A stretch of 64,000 nucleotides of DNA. Source: Fen-1362 sp964597035. GTDB lineage: Bacteria; Planctomycetota; Phycisphaerae; Sedimentisphaerales; Anaerobacaceae. Positions within the stretch are counted from its first letter, which is position 1; each line of letters begins with the position of its first letter. A program made the position numbers and the translations under genes. The stretch covers positions 1-64,000 of the forward strand of contig CAZQWM010000003.1 in NCBI GenBank assembly GCA_964597035.1, given 5' to 3'. Positions 1 to 7,606 of this stretch are shown in pieces. The notes below the pieces were generated by a model that had not been told where the DNA came from, ran no database searches, and worked only from the letters and a program-made list of their open reading frames with translations.

Positions 1-40
1 GTCTTAGGTCTTAAGTCTTAGGTCTTAGGTCTTAGGTCTA
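1..40. repeat. Heptameric tandem repeat (GTCTTAG-type)
   Basis: Five full 7-bp units plus a partial sixth start at base 1, with unit GTCTTAG and one variant ending in A. The array is cut by the window edge. The same unit in reverse orientation (GACCTAA-type) appears near 1696-1723 and 7397-7424, so this belongs to a dispersed family. No coding function is visible; the rest of the sequence up to 146 shows no gene. Confidence 0.8.
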
Positions 41-146
41 TTGGGGGGTATCCGCCGATACGTCTCGGCGAAGACACTATGAGCAGGGGGGTGGTGGGGG
101 CAATATTGCTCCGAGCAAAGCTGTTCGGCCGACACTGGCCGTGCCG

Positions 147-1253
147 CTATTCGAGTATGGACGCGACCATCGACTTGTTGGCCTGGCTGCTGTCCAAAGG
201 ACGCAGCAGCTTCTCCATCTTCGACGGATTCCCGGACCGCGCTATCGCCTCTTCCCTGCCTATATAGCCCTTGAAATAGGCGTCGGCGATACTGTGGTCC
301 ATTGTCTGCATACCGAATTTTCGGCTGGTCTCGATGATGTTGGCTATCTCATAGATGCGGTTTTCGCGTATGCAGTTCCTGACCGCCGACGTGCAAAGCA
401 GTATCTCCGTGCACGGCATCATTCCCGGCTGGTCTACCCGTCTGAACAGTGTTTGCGATATGACTGCCTGCAGCGTGTTGGCCAGCATTGTCCGAATCTG
501 GTTTTGCTGACCCGCCGGATAGATGTCGATAATACGCTCGATTGTCTGAGCCGCGTTAATAGTATGAAGTGTGCTGAATACCAAATGCCCCGTCTCCGCC
601 GCCGTCACTGTCGACCGTGTCGTTTCCAGATCCCTCATCTCTCCCACCATAATAATATCGGGGTCCTGGCGGAGGATGCGTTTTAGGGCGGCGCCAAAGC
701 TTGGAGAGTCGAAGCCGATTTCGCGCTGCTCAATGATGCTCTTCTTGTTCTCAAGGGCGTACTCAATGGGGTCCTCAAGCGTGATAATGTGCTTTCGGTA
801 TCTATCGTTAATTCGCTCGAGCATCGCGGCTAAAGTGGTGCTTTTGCCGGCGCCAGTGTGGCCTGTGACCAGGACAAGCCCCCTGGGTAAATCAGTAAGC
901 TCCTTTACAATTTGAGCGAGATGCAGGTCCTCGAGCGTGGGGATGTGATTCGTAATCAGCCGGAATGAAATTGCAATGGTCCCTCTTTGATAATGGGCAT
1001 TGACGCGGAAACGATGGCCATCGTCGAGCATAGTTGAGAAGTCGGCGTCTCTGAGCATTTCGAACTTTTTGAAACGTTCCGGGCCGAGCATCCCGAGGAC
1101 CATTTCCTTAGCGTGTTCGTGGCTGACTACGGAAAATTCCATGTCGATAAGCTCAGTGTTTTTACGTAGGATAGGCGGCAGGCCAACGTTGATATGGACG
1201 TCGCTGGCATTATGCTTTATCGCCTCTGCAAGAATCGTTTTTACGTCAACCAT
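147..1253 (-). CDS. pilT: PilT-like type IV pilus retraction ATPase
   Basis: This hexameric ATPase would power pilus retraction (twitching, DNA uptake) at the cytoplasmic face of the pilus base. The 368-residue product has the usual family length. It shows a Walker A motif GHTGAGKST at residues 131-139, a Walker B region (DPDIIMVGEMRD, about 197-208), the His-box segment GHLVFSTLHT, and a C-terminal AVRNCIRE segment matching the AIRNLIRE signature of PilT retraction ATPases rather than PilB extension ATPases. Transcription runs leftward and no pilus structural genes are adjacent; prepilin peptidase and ComEC lie 26-28 kb away. PilU is the alternative assignment. Confidence 0.9.
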   Translation of the reverse strand: MVDVKTILAEAIKHNASDVHINVGLPPILRKNTELIDMEFSVVSHEHAKEMVLGMLGPERFKKFEMLRDADFSTMLDDGHRFRVNAHYQRGTIAISFRLITNHIPTLEDLHLAQIVKELTDLPRGLVLVTGHTGAGKSTTLAAMLERINDRYRKHIITLEDPIEYALENKKSIIEQREIGFDSPSFGAALKRILRQDPDIIMVGEMRDLETTRSTVTAAETGHLVFSTLHTINAAQTIERIIDIYPAGQQNQIRTMLANTLQAVISQTLFRRVDQPGMMPCTEILLCTSAVRNCIRENRIYEIANIIETSRKFGMQTMDHSIADAYFKGYIGREEAIARSGNPSKMEKLLRPLDSSQANKSMVASILE

Positions 1254-1593
1254 AATCCCTCACCCATCACAATTTGTCATGTTTTTAACGGGCAAAGCTG
1301 AGCCATATTCGAGCCGTAACGATTACAAAAGCAATGGCTTATTCCCCGCGCAATTGCACCAGTAAATCGGCGGAATAGAGCTGGTACTGAAGGTATTTTT
1401 GCCGCCGACGCGGGTAAAAACAGGTGTTTTTGCTTTTTAGGAGGGTGAGTCCGGAAGGGGACTATTTGGCAAGCGCAAGGGCCGATAAGCTCGTGAGATA
1501 GGGCCAATTGTGAGGATAAGGAGTGCCGGGTAAAGACGGTGTTTTTGGTTTGGGAAGGGGATTGCCGGGATGTTTGCGGTTATCGGAACCATG

Positions 1594-1723
1594 TACTCGA
1601 TGCTTGATGCTTGATACTCGATACTCGATACTCGATGCGCGATACAGGTCACAAGTTACAGGTTGCTGGGTGCAGGTTGCAAATGGAAGTCAACAGACCT
1701 AAGACTTAAGACATAAGACCATA
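1594..1723. repeat. Three consecutive heptamer arrays of different unit types
   Basis: Bases 1594-1645 are seven 7-bp units of TACTCGA/TGCTTGA type. Bases 1646-1680 are five 7-bp units of AGGTTGC type. After a short spacer, 1696-1723 are four units of GACCTAA type. Unit sequence changes between arrays but the 7-bp period is kept. No spacer/repeat alternation is present, so this is not a CRISPR array. Confidence 0.8.
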
Positions 1724-1783
1724 GAAATTTTCTATTTTCCATTCCGCCTGTGGCGGATTAAAGTCGAGCAAAATGGATTTAGA

Positions 1784-1966
1784 CACGGATTTGCACGGAT
1801 TTTATTACCACGAATGACACGAAGGCACAAAGGGCCACGAAGAATTAACCGCAGAGAACGCGAAGAACGCAGAGGAATTTTTAAACACGGATTAGCACGG
1901 ATTTATTAACCACGAATCAACACGAAGAAACACGAAGGATTATATTAGCCACAGAGAGCACAGAGA
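1784..1966. repeat. Nine-to-ten-base periodic repeats (CACGGATT / CACGAAG / CGCAGAGAA types)
   Basis: The stretch carries CACGGATTTG/CACGGATTTT, several CACGAAG-containing 10-mers, CGCAGAGAA-type 9-mers, a second CACGGATTA pair, a second CACGAA group and a CACAGAGAG pair. The same unit types recur in blocks rather than in one continuous array. From general knowledge, motifs of this style are widespread between genes in planctomycete and related metagenome assemblies; their role is unknown. Confidence 0.75.
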
Positions 1967-2184
1967 TTTGCTCGGCTTGGTGAACTCGGCAGGCACTGTC
2001 CTCAAAACGAGTTTTTGCGGCAGTTGCCTGCCGTCAACCACAAGGCCAACTTAGCTGTCCTTTTATTTAAAGCCGGGCAGAACAAGAAAAGAGTGAAAAG
2101 ACGACTTGAAAAGGAAGTTGTTGACGAGAGACGGGGGTTTGGGTATTGTTTGGAGAGGGAAATTGCATCATTAAAGGGGATAGT

Positions 2185-2298
2185 ATGGCAGAGGATGCGT
2201 TTGATAAGTATCTTGGCGAGATAAACAAGGCATATCTACGGGGGGATGCTACGGAACATACACATAGGCTTATTGCCAACGACTTGAGAATGTGGTAA
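2185..2298 (+). pseudogene. N-terminal remnant of a type ISP/IIG-like restriction-modification protein
   Basis: A 37-codon frame starts at an ATG preceded by a good ribosome site (AAAGGGG at about 2174-2180). It encodes MAEDAFDKYLGEINKAYLR followed by GDATEHTHR, closely resembling the start of N6-adenine methylase/helicase fusion proteins of the type ISP kind, whose N-termini carry a G-x-ATEHTYR motif. Similarity stops right after THR and the frame ends within ten codons. The matching C-terminus is found at 4960-5450, so this is read as the 5' stump of a gene whose middle was lost or replaced. The family assignment rests on remembered motif similarity. Confidence 0.65.
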
Positions 2299-2372
2299 AC
2301 AAATTGTATAGGTATGAAGACATGATGGGATAAAAGGGCTACAATGCTTCTTAATGCCATAGAGGGATCACA

Positions 2373-3860
2373 ATGGAACAAGGATTGTTGTTTAAGATTG
2401 AAGCTGGGAAGACACGCAAGGAAGATGTGAGGAATCCGAGGGGGTATAAGGGATTTGCAGCATTTCACAAATACTGGGGCAAAAAACCTGTCGAATGTAT
2501 TGCTTATTTGATTGAGACACTTACTTCTGAGCATGAAGTTGTCCTAGACCCCTACATCGGGTACGGACTGATAGCACGAGAAGCTATTTTAAGAAAGCGT
2601 CGATTTATCGGAATTGACATCAACCCTGTAGCGATAGAATTATCTCGGCTCATCGTAACCCCCCCATCGCATGAGGAATTTTCAAGAGTGATCAATGAAA
2701 TGAAAGTGCAGGTTAAACCAGAGATAGATGATAGCTACGTGCTTGCCAATGGGGACATTGCGAGTCATTTTCTTTGGGAAGGGCACGAACTTAGATCTGT
2801 TTGGTGCATAAATGGAAAGCTAAGAAAAGAATACAAACCCGAAAGGCAAGATATCGATTTGGCGCAAAGCTACTCATCTTATAAAACAAAGCACATCAGA
2901 AACTTAAGATTCTTCAACAACTCAAGGATAAATGCATCTGCTAATATGACTATTCAAGACCTTTTTACGGGACGAGCGCTTTACAATATAGATAAAATTT
3001 TGGAGTTTATAGAACAGCAGCCAATCAAAATAAGAAAAGCACTTCTTCTGACACTTACGGCAGCTTCCGGGCAAATGTCAAGGATGGTTTTTGCTGTGAG
3101 TAATCGTGGTAAAACAATTGGGAAAACACAGGAAAGGATTTCTGTTGGTAGTTGGGTCATCGGCTATTGGAGACCTAAGCTCCATTTCGAAATAAATGTC
3201 TGGAAATGCTTCGAGAACAGAGCAATTAAACTGATAAAAGCTCTCAAAGAAATAGATCATACTAATGGTGTAGAGGTAGGGGATAATTGCGTAGACGTTA
3301 TAGAATCAGTGAAAGAGATTGCGCTTGTGCAAGATGACGCAAGAAAAGTATTAGAGAGGTTGCCAAGGCAGTCGGTGTCACTGATTTTAACTGACCCGCC
3401 TCACAGCGACCGAATGCCTTATCTAGAACTGAGCGAACTGTGGAATGCTATTTTAGGAAAAGCAGTACAATTTGACCGTGAAATAGTTGTCTCCGATGCA
3501 AAAGAACGGAACAAGAACAAAACTGTGTACACGAAGGAAATGCAAGAGTTCTTTATTAATTCAGCCGCCTCACTATGCAATGGTGGAGTAATGGTCATCT
3601 TATTCAATGCTTACGATGGAGAGAGTTGGGAATATCTTAGAACACTTCAAGAAAAAGCGGACTCACTCAGATTCATAGGTTGTTTCCCGATGTCATATTC
3701 TGCTGCATCTGTTGTGCAAGATAACAGAAAAGGAGCCTTGAGGCATGATTATGTTCTAATCTACGAAAAGAATTCTGGAACTCCCATATCGTACCAACGA
3801 TGGAGCAAACTAACCGAATTAGACGGCTGGTCTTCATTATTGCCAGCTAAAGGAAGGTAA
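2373..3860 (+). CDS. DNA methyltransferase (N4-cytosine/N6-adenine class) of a restriction-modification pair
   Basis: The 495-residue product has an N-terminal FHKYWGKKP motif (about 31-39), the S-adenosylmethionine-binding motif I as DPYIGYG (59-65), followed by RFIGIDINP, and the catalytic motif IV as TDPPHSDR (D at 341). The tetrapeptide is DPPH rather than the common DPPY; related methylases with DPPHSDR are known. It would methylate a base within the recognition site of the nuclease encoded 2 bases downstream. A GAGGG ribosome site precedes the ATG. The gene is visibly richer in A and T than its flanks, suggesting horizontal transfer. The exact methylated base cannot be told from sequence. 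Confidence 0.85.
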   Translation: MEQGLLFKIEAGKTRKEDVRNPRGYKGFAAFHKYWGKKPVECIAYLIETLTSEHEVVLDPYIGYGLIAREAILRKRRFIGIDINPVAIELSRLIVTPPSHEEFSRVINEMKVQVKPEIDDSYVLANGDIASHFLWEGHELRSVWCINGKLRKEYKPERQDIDLAQSYSSYKTKHIRNLRFFNNSRINASANMTIQDLFTGRALYNIDKILEFIEQQPIKIRKALLLTLTAASGQMSRMVFAVSNRGKTIGKTQERISVGSWVIGYWRPKLHFEINVWKCFENRAIKLIKALKEIDHTNGVEVGDNCVDVIESVKEIALVQDDARKVLERLPRQSVSLILTDPPHSDRMPYLELSELWNAILGKAVQFDREIVVSDAKERNKNKTVYTKEMQEFFINSAASLCNGGVMVILFNAYDGESWEYLRTLQEKADSLRFIGCFPMSYSAASVVQDNRKGALRHDYVLIYEKNSGTPISYQRWSKLTELDGWSSLLPAKGR

Positions 3861-3862
3861 CT

Positions 3863-4957
3863 ATGCCACTGACCTTTAGTCAAGCAATTAGGGATTTCAG
3901 AAATGACAGAATTAAAGAACTGTCTCAAGATCCAGATGGTTTGCGATTCTTAAAACTTCGCTCGCTGTCCCGAACAGAGTATATGGAACGACTGGCCGAG
4001 GACTGCAATATTACACATACAGGATTGCGCGGTGAAAGACTGCTGAGGTTCCTATATGAATCCAGCATTACGATACAGCAGATAGAACAGACAATCAATA
4101 CTATATACTCGGAAGAAAGAGCAGAGAGGCAGCAAGGCGAAGACGAACTTGTAAGCCAACTCTACCAAGTAGCGGTTTTCGACTGGGGCGGGCTTCATCA
4201 GAACAGTCTTGAGAAGACAATAGTAGACAACTATGTTAAGAAAATAAGGACCTACGAACGGCTCTGCGATTGTATCGAAAACGAACTCCATCAAAGCATG
4301 AGAGATTATGTCCTTTGCTCTTGGTACAATCATTGGACATCGAGAATCATAGAAGATATATTCCGAGACCATCCCGTGATACTTCCAGCAGTCGGTTTAA
4401 TCAAGAAAATAGATTTTTTCTGCAAAGATGTGCCATTCGACCTTAAAGTCACCTACATGCCAGAGGGTTTTATTCACGATAAGCGAAGGGACGAGGGTTT
4501 GAGACCCGAAAACACATTGTTAAAACGATTTTGCCGGGAGCACGATATACACTTTAACTCTGATCTTCCCGACGCAAGATTACGGGAAGACCTATGGGCT
4601 AAAGTCAGTGACCATCCTTCACAGAGTGCAACGCAGTTGATCACAGATCTGAAAGGTAAGAGAATTGACTATTTAGAATCGGCTATAAATGACCCCGAGG
4701 AACTCATCCGATGGCTGTATGAGAACCAGGGTGTAAGAAGATTTGATGCATCAAATAGACTTTTCTTGGTTTTAGTAGACCGTGACAATTTCTTCGATTC
4801 TTGGAAGCTCAAGCGAGCAAAGCCCTTACTTATCGAAAAAATCCAATCGCATCTTGACGAAGTTCCTGATACTCCTGGACTTCAAGTTTCATTTGAATGG
4901 GACGGAACAAGCTACAATGTAACCACCGACGCAATTTTTGTAGTGCATTCGAGATAA
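3863..4957 (+). CDS. Putative type II restriction endonuclease with PD-(D/E)XK-like core
   Basis: The start lies 2 bases after the methyltransferase stop, a spacing typical of co-translated restriction-modification pairs. The 364-residue product has no domain that I recognise by name. Residues 184-195 read as an acidic residue in KKID, then FDLK with D193 and K195, fitting the D...(D/E)-x-K catalytic layout, with acidic residues in IIEDIF some 20 residues upstream. The first 150 residues are helical and highly charged. Function is inferred from position plus this motif. The gene ends at a junction where the C-terminal remnant of another restriction-modification protein begins. Confidence 0.65.
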   Translation: MPLTFSQAIRDFRNDRIKELSQDPDGLRFLKLRSLSRTEYMERLAEDCNITHTGLRGERLLRFLYESSITIQQIEQTINTIYSEERAERQQGEDELVSQLYQVAVFDWGGLHQNSLEKTIVDNYVKKIRTYERLCDCIENELHQSMRDYVLCSWYNHWTSRIIEDIFRDHPVILPAVGLIKKIDFFCKDVPFDLKVTYMPEGFIHDKRRDEGLRPENTLLKRFCREHDIHFNSDLPDARLREDLWAKVSDHPSQSATQLITDLKGKRIDYLESAINDPEELIRWLYENQGVRRFDASNRLFLVLVDRDNFFDSWKLKRAKPLLIEKIQSHLDEVPDTPGLQVSFEWDGTSYNVTTDAIFVVHSR

Positions 4958-4959
4958 TA

Positions 4960-5450
4960 CAAGGCTACATCTATTACGTTCTCCGGAGTATAGGAAGCGA
5001 TATGCAGAGTTTTTGAAGATAGATTTTCCGCGTGTGCCATGGCCGAAAGGGCGGGCTATATTCAGTGATATAGCGAGAGTAGGCGGGCAATTAGTTAAGT
5101 TTCATTTGATGGAAGCTGAAGAATTGGAAGATGAGAAGCGATGGCCTGCGTTCGATATTGAAGGCAGCAGCGTAGTTGAAAAGGGGTATCCGGAGAATAT
5201 AGCAAAAGCAGAAGAAAGCGAAAAGGGCAAGGTTTATATCAATAAGGAGCAGTATTTCGAAGGAGTGCGGCCTGAGGTTTGGGAGTTTCATATAGGTGGT
5301 TATCAGGTTTGCGAAAAATGGTTAAAAGACAGGCGAGGAAGGGAACTGTCGTATGACGATATAAGACATTATCAGAAGATAACAGTTGCGCTGGGGGAGA
5401 CAATAAGGTTAATGCAAGAGAAATGCCTTTTTGAGATGTTCAACGATTAA
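4960..5450 (+). pseudogene. C-terminal remnant of a type ISP/IIG-like restriction-modification protein
   Basis: The frame from 4983 gives PEYRKRYAEFLKIDFPRVP, and later YFEGV, EVWEFHIGGYQVCEKWL, DRRGR and DIRHYQKI, the very conserved C-terminal (target-recognition/tail) region of type ISP-like methylase-helicase-nuclease proteins. Just upstream, in a different frame, 4963-4989 reads GYIYYVLRS, which is the natural continuation of that same family sequence. One frame break at about 4983-4990 therefore separates the two. No N-terminal catalytic part precedes it, so it cannot be a working enzyme; a short product from the TTG at 5013 (145 residues) is possible but unlikely to be meaningful. Confidence 0.75.
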
Positions 5451-5463
5451 CTGGAGACAAATC

Positions 5464-6195
5464 GTGGCTAAGAAGAAGCGAATAGCCCGAGCAATAATCA
5501 GGGGGCATTTAGAGAAGGTCGGCAGCGGAATATTCGAGAAGTACCAGGAGGCAATCACCAGCCTGATTACCGGAAAGCAGGGAGTTTACGCGCTATACCG
5601 TCGGCAAAAACTGTATTACATCGGGCTGGCAAGCAACCTGAAGGGTAGAATAAGACATCATCTGAAAGATAAGCATAAAGGGAAATGGGACTGGTTCAGC
5701 TTGTATATTATCCAGAAAGAAGACCATATAAGAGAAGTGGAAGCGCTATTAGTGCGAATAGCAGAGCCAGAGGGGAACAGGCAAAAGGGGAAATTAAAGC
5801 GGTCAAGTAATCTTCGGAATATGTTGTATCGAGAGATTAAGCAAATACAGAATAAGGAACGCGACGATTTCTTTGAACAAGAAAGAAGTGGGCAGAAGAG
5901 AGGTAGAATAAGGCGGCGCAAAGGAAAGGTAAAGGCACGCACAAGAAAGACGAGTGAGCGGCCTTTGAAAGGGGTATTCCCCAAGGGGAAGGTTCTATAC
6001 GCCAAGTATAAGGGCAAGGAGTATAAGGCCTGGACCAATCGGACGGGAAGGATAAGGTATCAGGGTAGGTGGTATGATTCGCCATCAGCAGCAGCACAAG
6101 CAATCATCGAAAAAGGAGCAGTAAACGGCTGGAGGTTCTGGAAATATACAGACAAAGAGGGGAATCGGGTGGTTTTGAACGGGATACGTAAGTAG
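5464..6195 (+). CDS. GIY-YIG nuclease domain fused to a RAMA domain
   Basis: A GTG start at 5464 is chosen because GGAG lies 8 bases upstream; an upstream in-frame ATG (5431) would overlap the preceding remnant. The 243-residue product has a GIY-YIG fold (GVY at 40-42, YYIG at 51-54, conserved Arg in GRIRHHL), a basic middle rich in Lys/Arg (about 140-175), and a C-terminal segment RIRYQGRWYDSPSAAA (196 onward, continuing to GWRFWKY) of the RAMA type, a domain linked to restriction systems and modified DNA. It starts 13 bases after the remnant and likely belonged to that older system. Role could be nuclease or modified-base reader. Confidence 0.75.
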   Translation: MAKKKRIARAIIRGHLEKVGSGIFEKYQEAITSLITGKQGVYALYRRQKLYYIGLASNLKGRIRHHLKDKHKGKWDWFSLYIIQKEDHIREVEALLVRIAEPEGNRQKGKLKRSSNLRNMLYREIKQIQNKERDDFFEQERSGQKRGRIRRRKGKVKARTRKTSERPLKGVFPKGKVLYAKYKGKEYKAWTNRTGRIRYQGRWYDSPSAAAQAIIEKGAVNGWRFWKYTDKEGNRVVLNGIRK

Positions 6196-6273
6196 ATACC
6201 CACTTGCAATCCCCGATAACGACATTCGAGGGCAGGCGTGGAGAGCCGGGCAAATAAGGAAGTTTCATTGAAT

Positions 6274-6400
6274 TACGAAAATTCTGGGTCTCCGGCAGAA
6301 GAACCAAGGAGCAACACCCGAGGATCTTCGCTGCGCTACGAAAAATTCTGGGTCCCCGGCAGAAGACCTGAGGAGCTATACCCGAAGGTCTTCGCTGCGC
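6274..6400. repeat. Two tandem copies of a 63/64-bp unit
   Basis: Unit 1 (6274-6336) and unit 2 (6337-6400) both begin TACGAAAA(A)TTCTGGGTC, contain CCGGCAGAAGA, and end CTTCGCTGCGC. A third copy starts (TACGAAGGATT) at 6401 and breaks off. The stop codon of the minus-strand gene at 6400-7218 lies at the unit 2/third-copy junction. The CTTCGCTGCGCTACGAAGG end has dyad character and could form a hairpin. Confidence 0.75.
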
Positions 6401-7218
6401 TACGAAGGATTGTATTTTAGGGTGATGCCGTAGAATCGCCAGACGGTCTGGAAGTCTTCATAAGACATAAGCAGCCGGCCAAGGACGGGGTCGGCGATGG
6501 TAACGGTGTGGTCGTCAACGTCGAGAACGGCGACGCAATGGTCGAGCAGGAAGGCATCCTTTACGACGGCGAGCGTAACGTCGGCGTCGCGTAACTGGCT
6601 GATGGTGTCGAAACGGCGAAATTGACATTCGAGGCCTTCGGGTTCGTAACGGTTTTTAATCGCACGATAGAGGCACCAGGGGAGTGTGCCGACGACGGGG
6701 CTTGTGTGCGAGAGGGTAGCGATTTCGCCTTCCTGGGCGTTTAGGCCGAGCTGATATAATGCGGTGACGGCGGCTGCTGGTCCGCAGGTATAGTCGGTGC
6801 TCTGGACGCAGACGAAGTTGGCGTCGAGCTTTGTCTGGAGGCCAGCAATGTCGTCTTGAATCAGGACCGGGACGAGGAACGGCAGGATGGAGGCCCATAA
6901 GACGACGCAGAACATCACGGCGAAAACGAAGACCTTTTCAACGGGGTTCTTGAGTCGGCCGAACAGCGTCATCGCGCCCATGCTGACAGCGAGGCCGATG
7001 ATGACGAAGCGAGCACGGCTGCCGGATATCCAGGCGAATGCGGGGATGAAGGCCCTGACGGTGAGGAAGGTTGAGATGAGCAGCAGGGCGACAAGCGACA
7101 TCGGGAGAAAATAACCCCAGGTCCAGTTTTTGGAATTCAGACGTGAGAACGCCCGCCCGGCGAAAGCGCCGAGTATAACAGTGAGGATAACGCCAATTGT
7201 TTCAAACCAACCGCCCAT
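6400..7218 (-). CDS. Membrane protein with C-terminal C39-like cysteine peptidase domain
   Basis: The 272-residue product has about four hydrophobic segments in residues 1-122, then a C39-like peptidase domain: VQSTDYTCGPAA with the catalytic Cys at 145, DHCVAVLDVDDHTV with the catalytic His near 227, and IADP supplying the usual Asp. C39 domains cleave after double-glycine leaders in bacteriocin exporters, but here there is no ABC transporter domain; stand-alone membrane C39-like proteins are common and their substrates unknown. It has no evident operon partner. The last codons lie inside the flanking 63-bp repeat, so the C-terminus may have been set by repeat insertion. Confidence 0.75.
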   Translation of the reverse strand: MGGWFETIGVILTVILGAFAGRAFSRLNSKNWTWGYFLPMSLVALLLISTFLTVRAFIPAFAWISGSRARFVIIGLAVSMGAMTLFGRLKNPVEKVFVFAVMFCVVLWASILPFLVPVLIQDDIAGLQTKLDANFVCVQSTDYTCGPAAAVTALYQLGLNAQEGEIATLSHTSPVVGTLPWCLYRAIKNRYEPEGLECQFRRFDTISQLRDADVTLAVVKDAFLLDHCVAVLDVDDHTVTIADPVLGRLLMSYEDFQTVWRFYGITLKYNPS

Positions 7219-7606
7219 TTTTCTACCCCTGCCGAGGCGAAATCGAAATGCTGCAATCCAATGCTGAAAAGTCGCCTTTGGCCAGTGTTAGGAGGCCCCC
7301 CAAAGGTGTAAGCTGAGGTCCTCCGCACTATTTCTGGCCTTTTGATTAGTATAGCAGATTGAGGGGGTGCAAATCAAGAGAAATTTGTAGGTACAAGACC
7401 TAAGGCCTGAGACCTGAGACCACAGACATAGCAGCACAGGAGCATAAGGGCACAAGGGCATAGGTGCAAGGTTAGGTGTGATTGACAATGTGAGCGTGAA
7501 GGGCTATAATCGTGGAGCCTTGGACGCGACGGAGTCACGTCCAAAAACTATTCGTGCTAATTCAGTGAGCCGAAATATCGAGAAACTTAGGCCGGGGGTT
7601 GCCTTA
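7219..7606. other. Intergenic interval with heptamer array
   Basis: Between the C39-like gene and the secreted protein there are about 390 bases with no convincing gene. The main content is the 7-bp periodic array at 7397-7476. The reading frame open from 7478 upstream of the chosen start at 7607 is hydrophilic and lacks a ribosome site; it is taken as non-coding. Confidence 0.6.
7397..7476. repeat. Heptamer-periodic array with drifting unit
   Basis: Starting at 7397 the sequence falls into 7-bp words: GACCTAA, GGCCTGA, GACCTGA, GACCACA, then GACATAG and, further on, GCATAAG, GGCACAA, GGGCATA, GGTGCAA. The word changes along the array while the period stays close to 7. The first words match the reverse complement of the array at 1-40. 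Confidence 0.7.

Larger units (their letters stand above)
1254..2184. other. Repeat-rich non-coding interval
   Basis: About 930 bases between pilT and the restriction-modification island hold no convincing gene. Reading frames of 60-76 codons exist, but they have low-complexity products produced by the repeats. The interval contains an imperfect copy pair around 1412-1432 and 1528-1548 (GGGTAAA followed by GGTGTTTTTG), a run of 7-bp arrays (1594-1723) and a run of 9-10-bp arrays (1784-1966). Part of 1970-2184 is unexplained. Confidence 0.7.

Noticed and set aside
1277..1652. Minus-strand reading frames of 71-76 codons in the pilT upstream gap
   Set aside because: Products are low-complexity (repeated SSIEY-type peptides from the heptamer arrays) with no ribosome site or recognisable domain.
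1594..1966. Periodic arrays considered as CRISPR
   Set aside because: Units are 7-10 bases and contiguous, without unique spacers of 30 or so bases and without cas genes.
2015..2224. 69-codon plus-strand frame before the restriction island
   Set aside because: It overlaps the better-supported remnant frame at 2185 in another phase and has no coding character.
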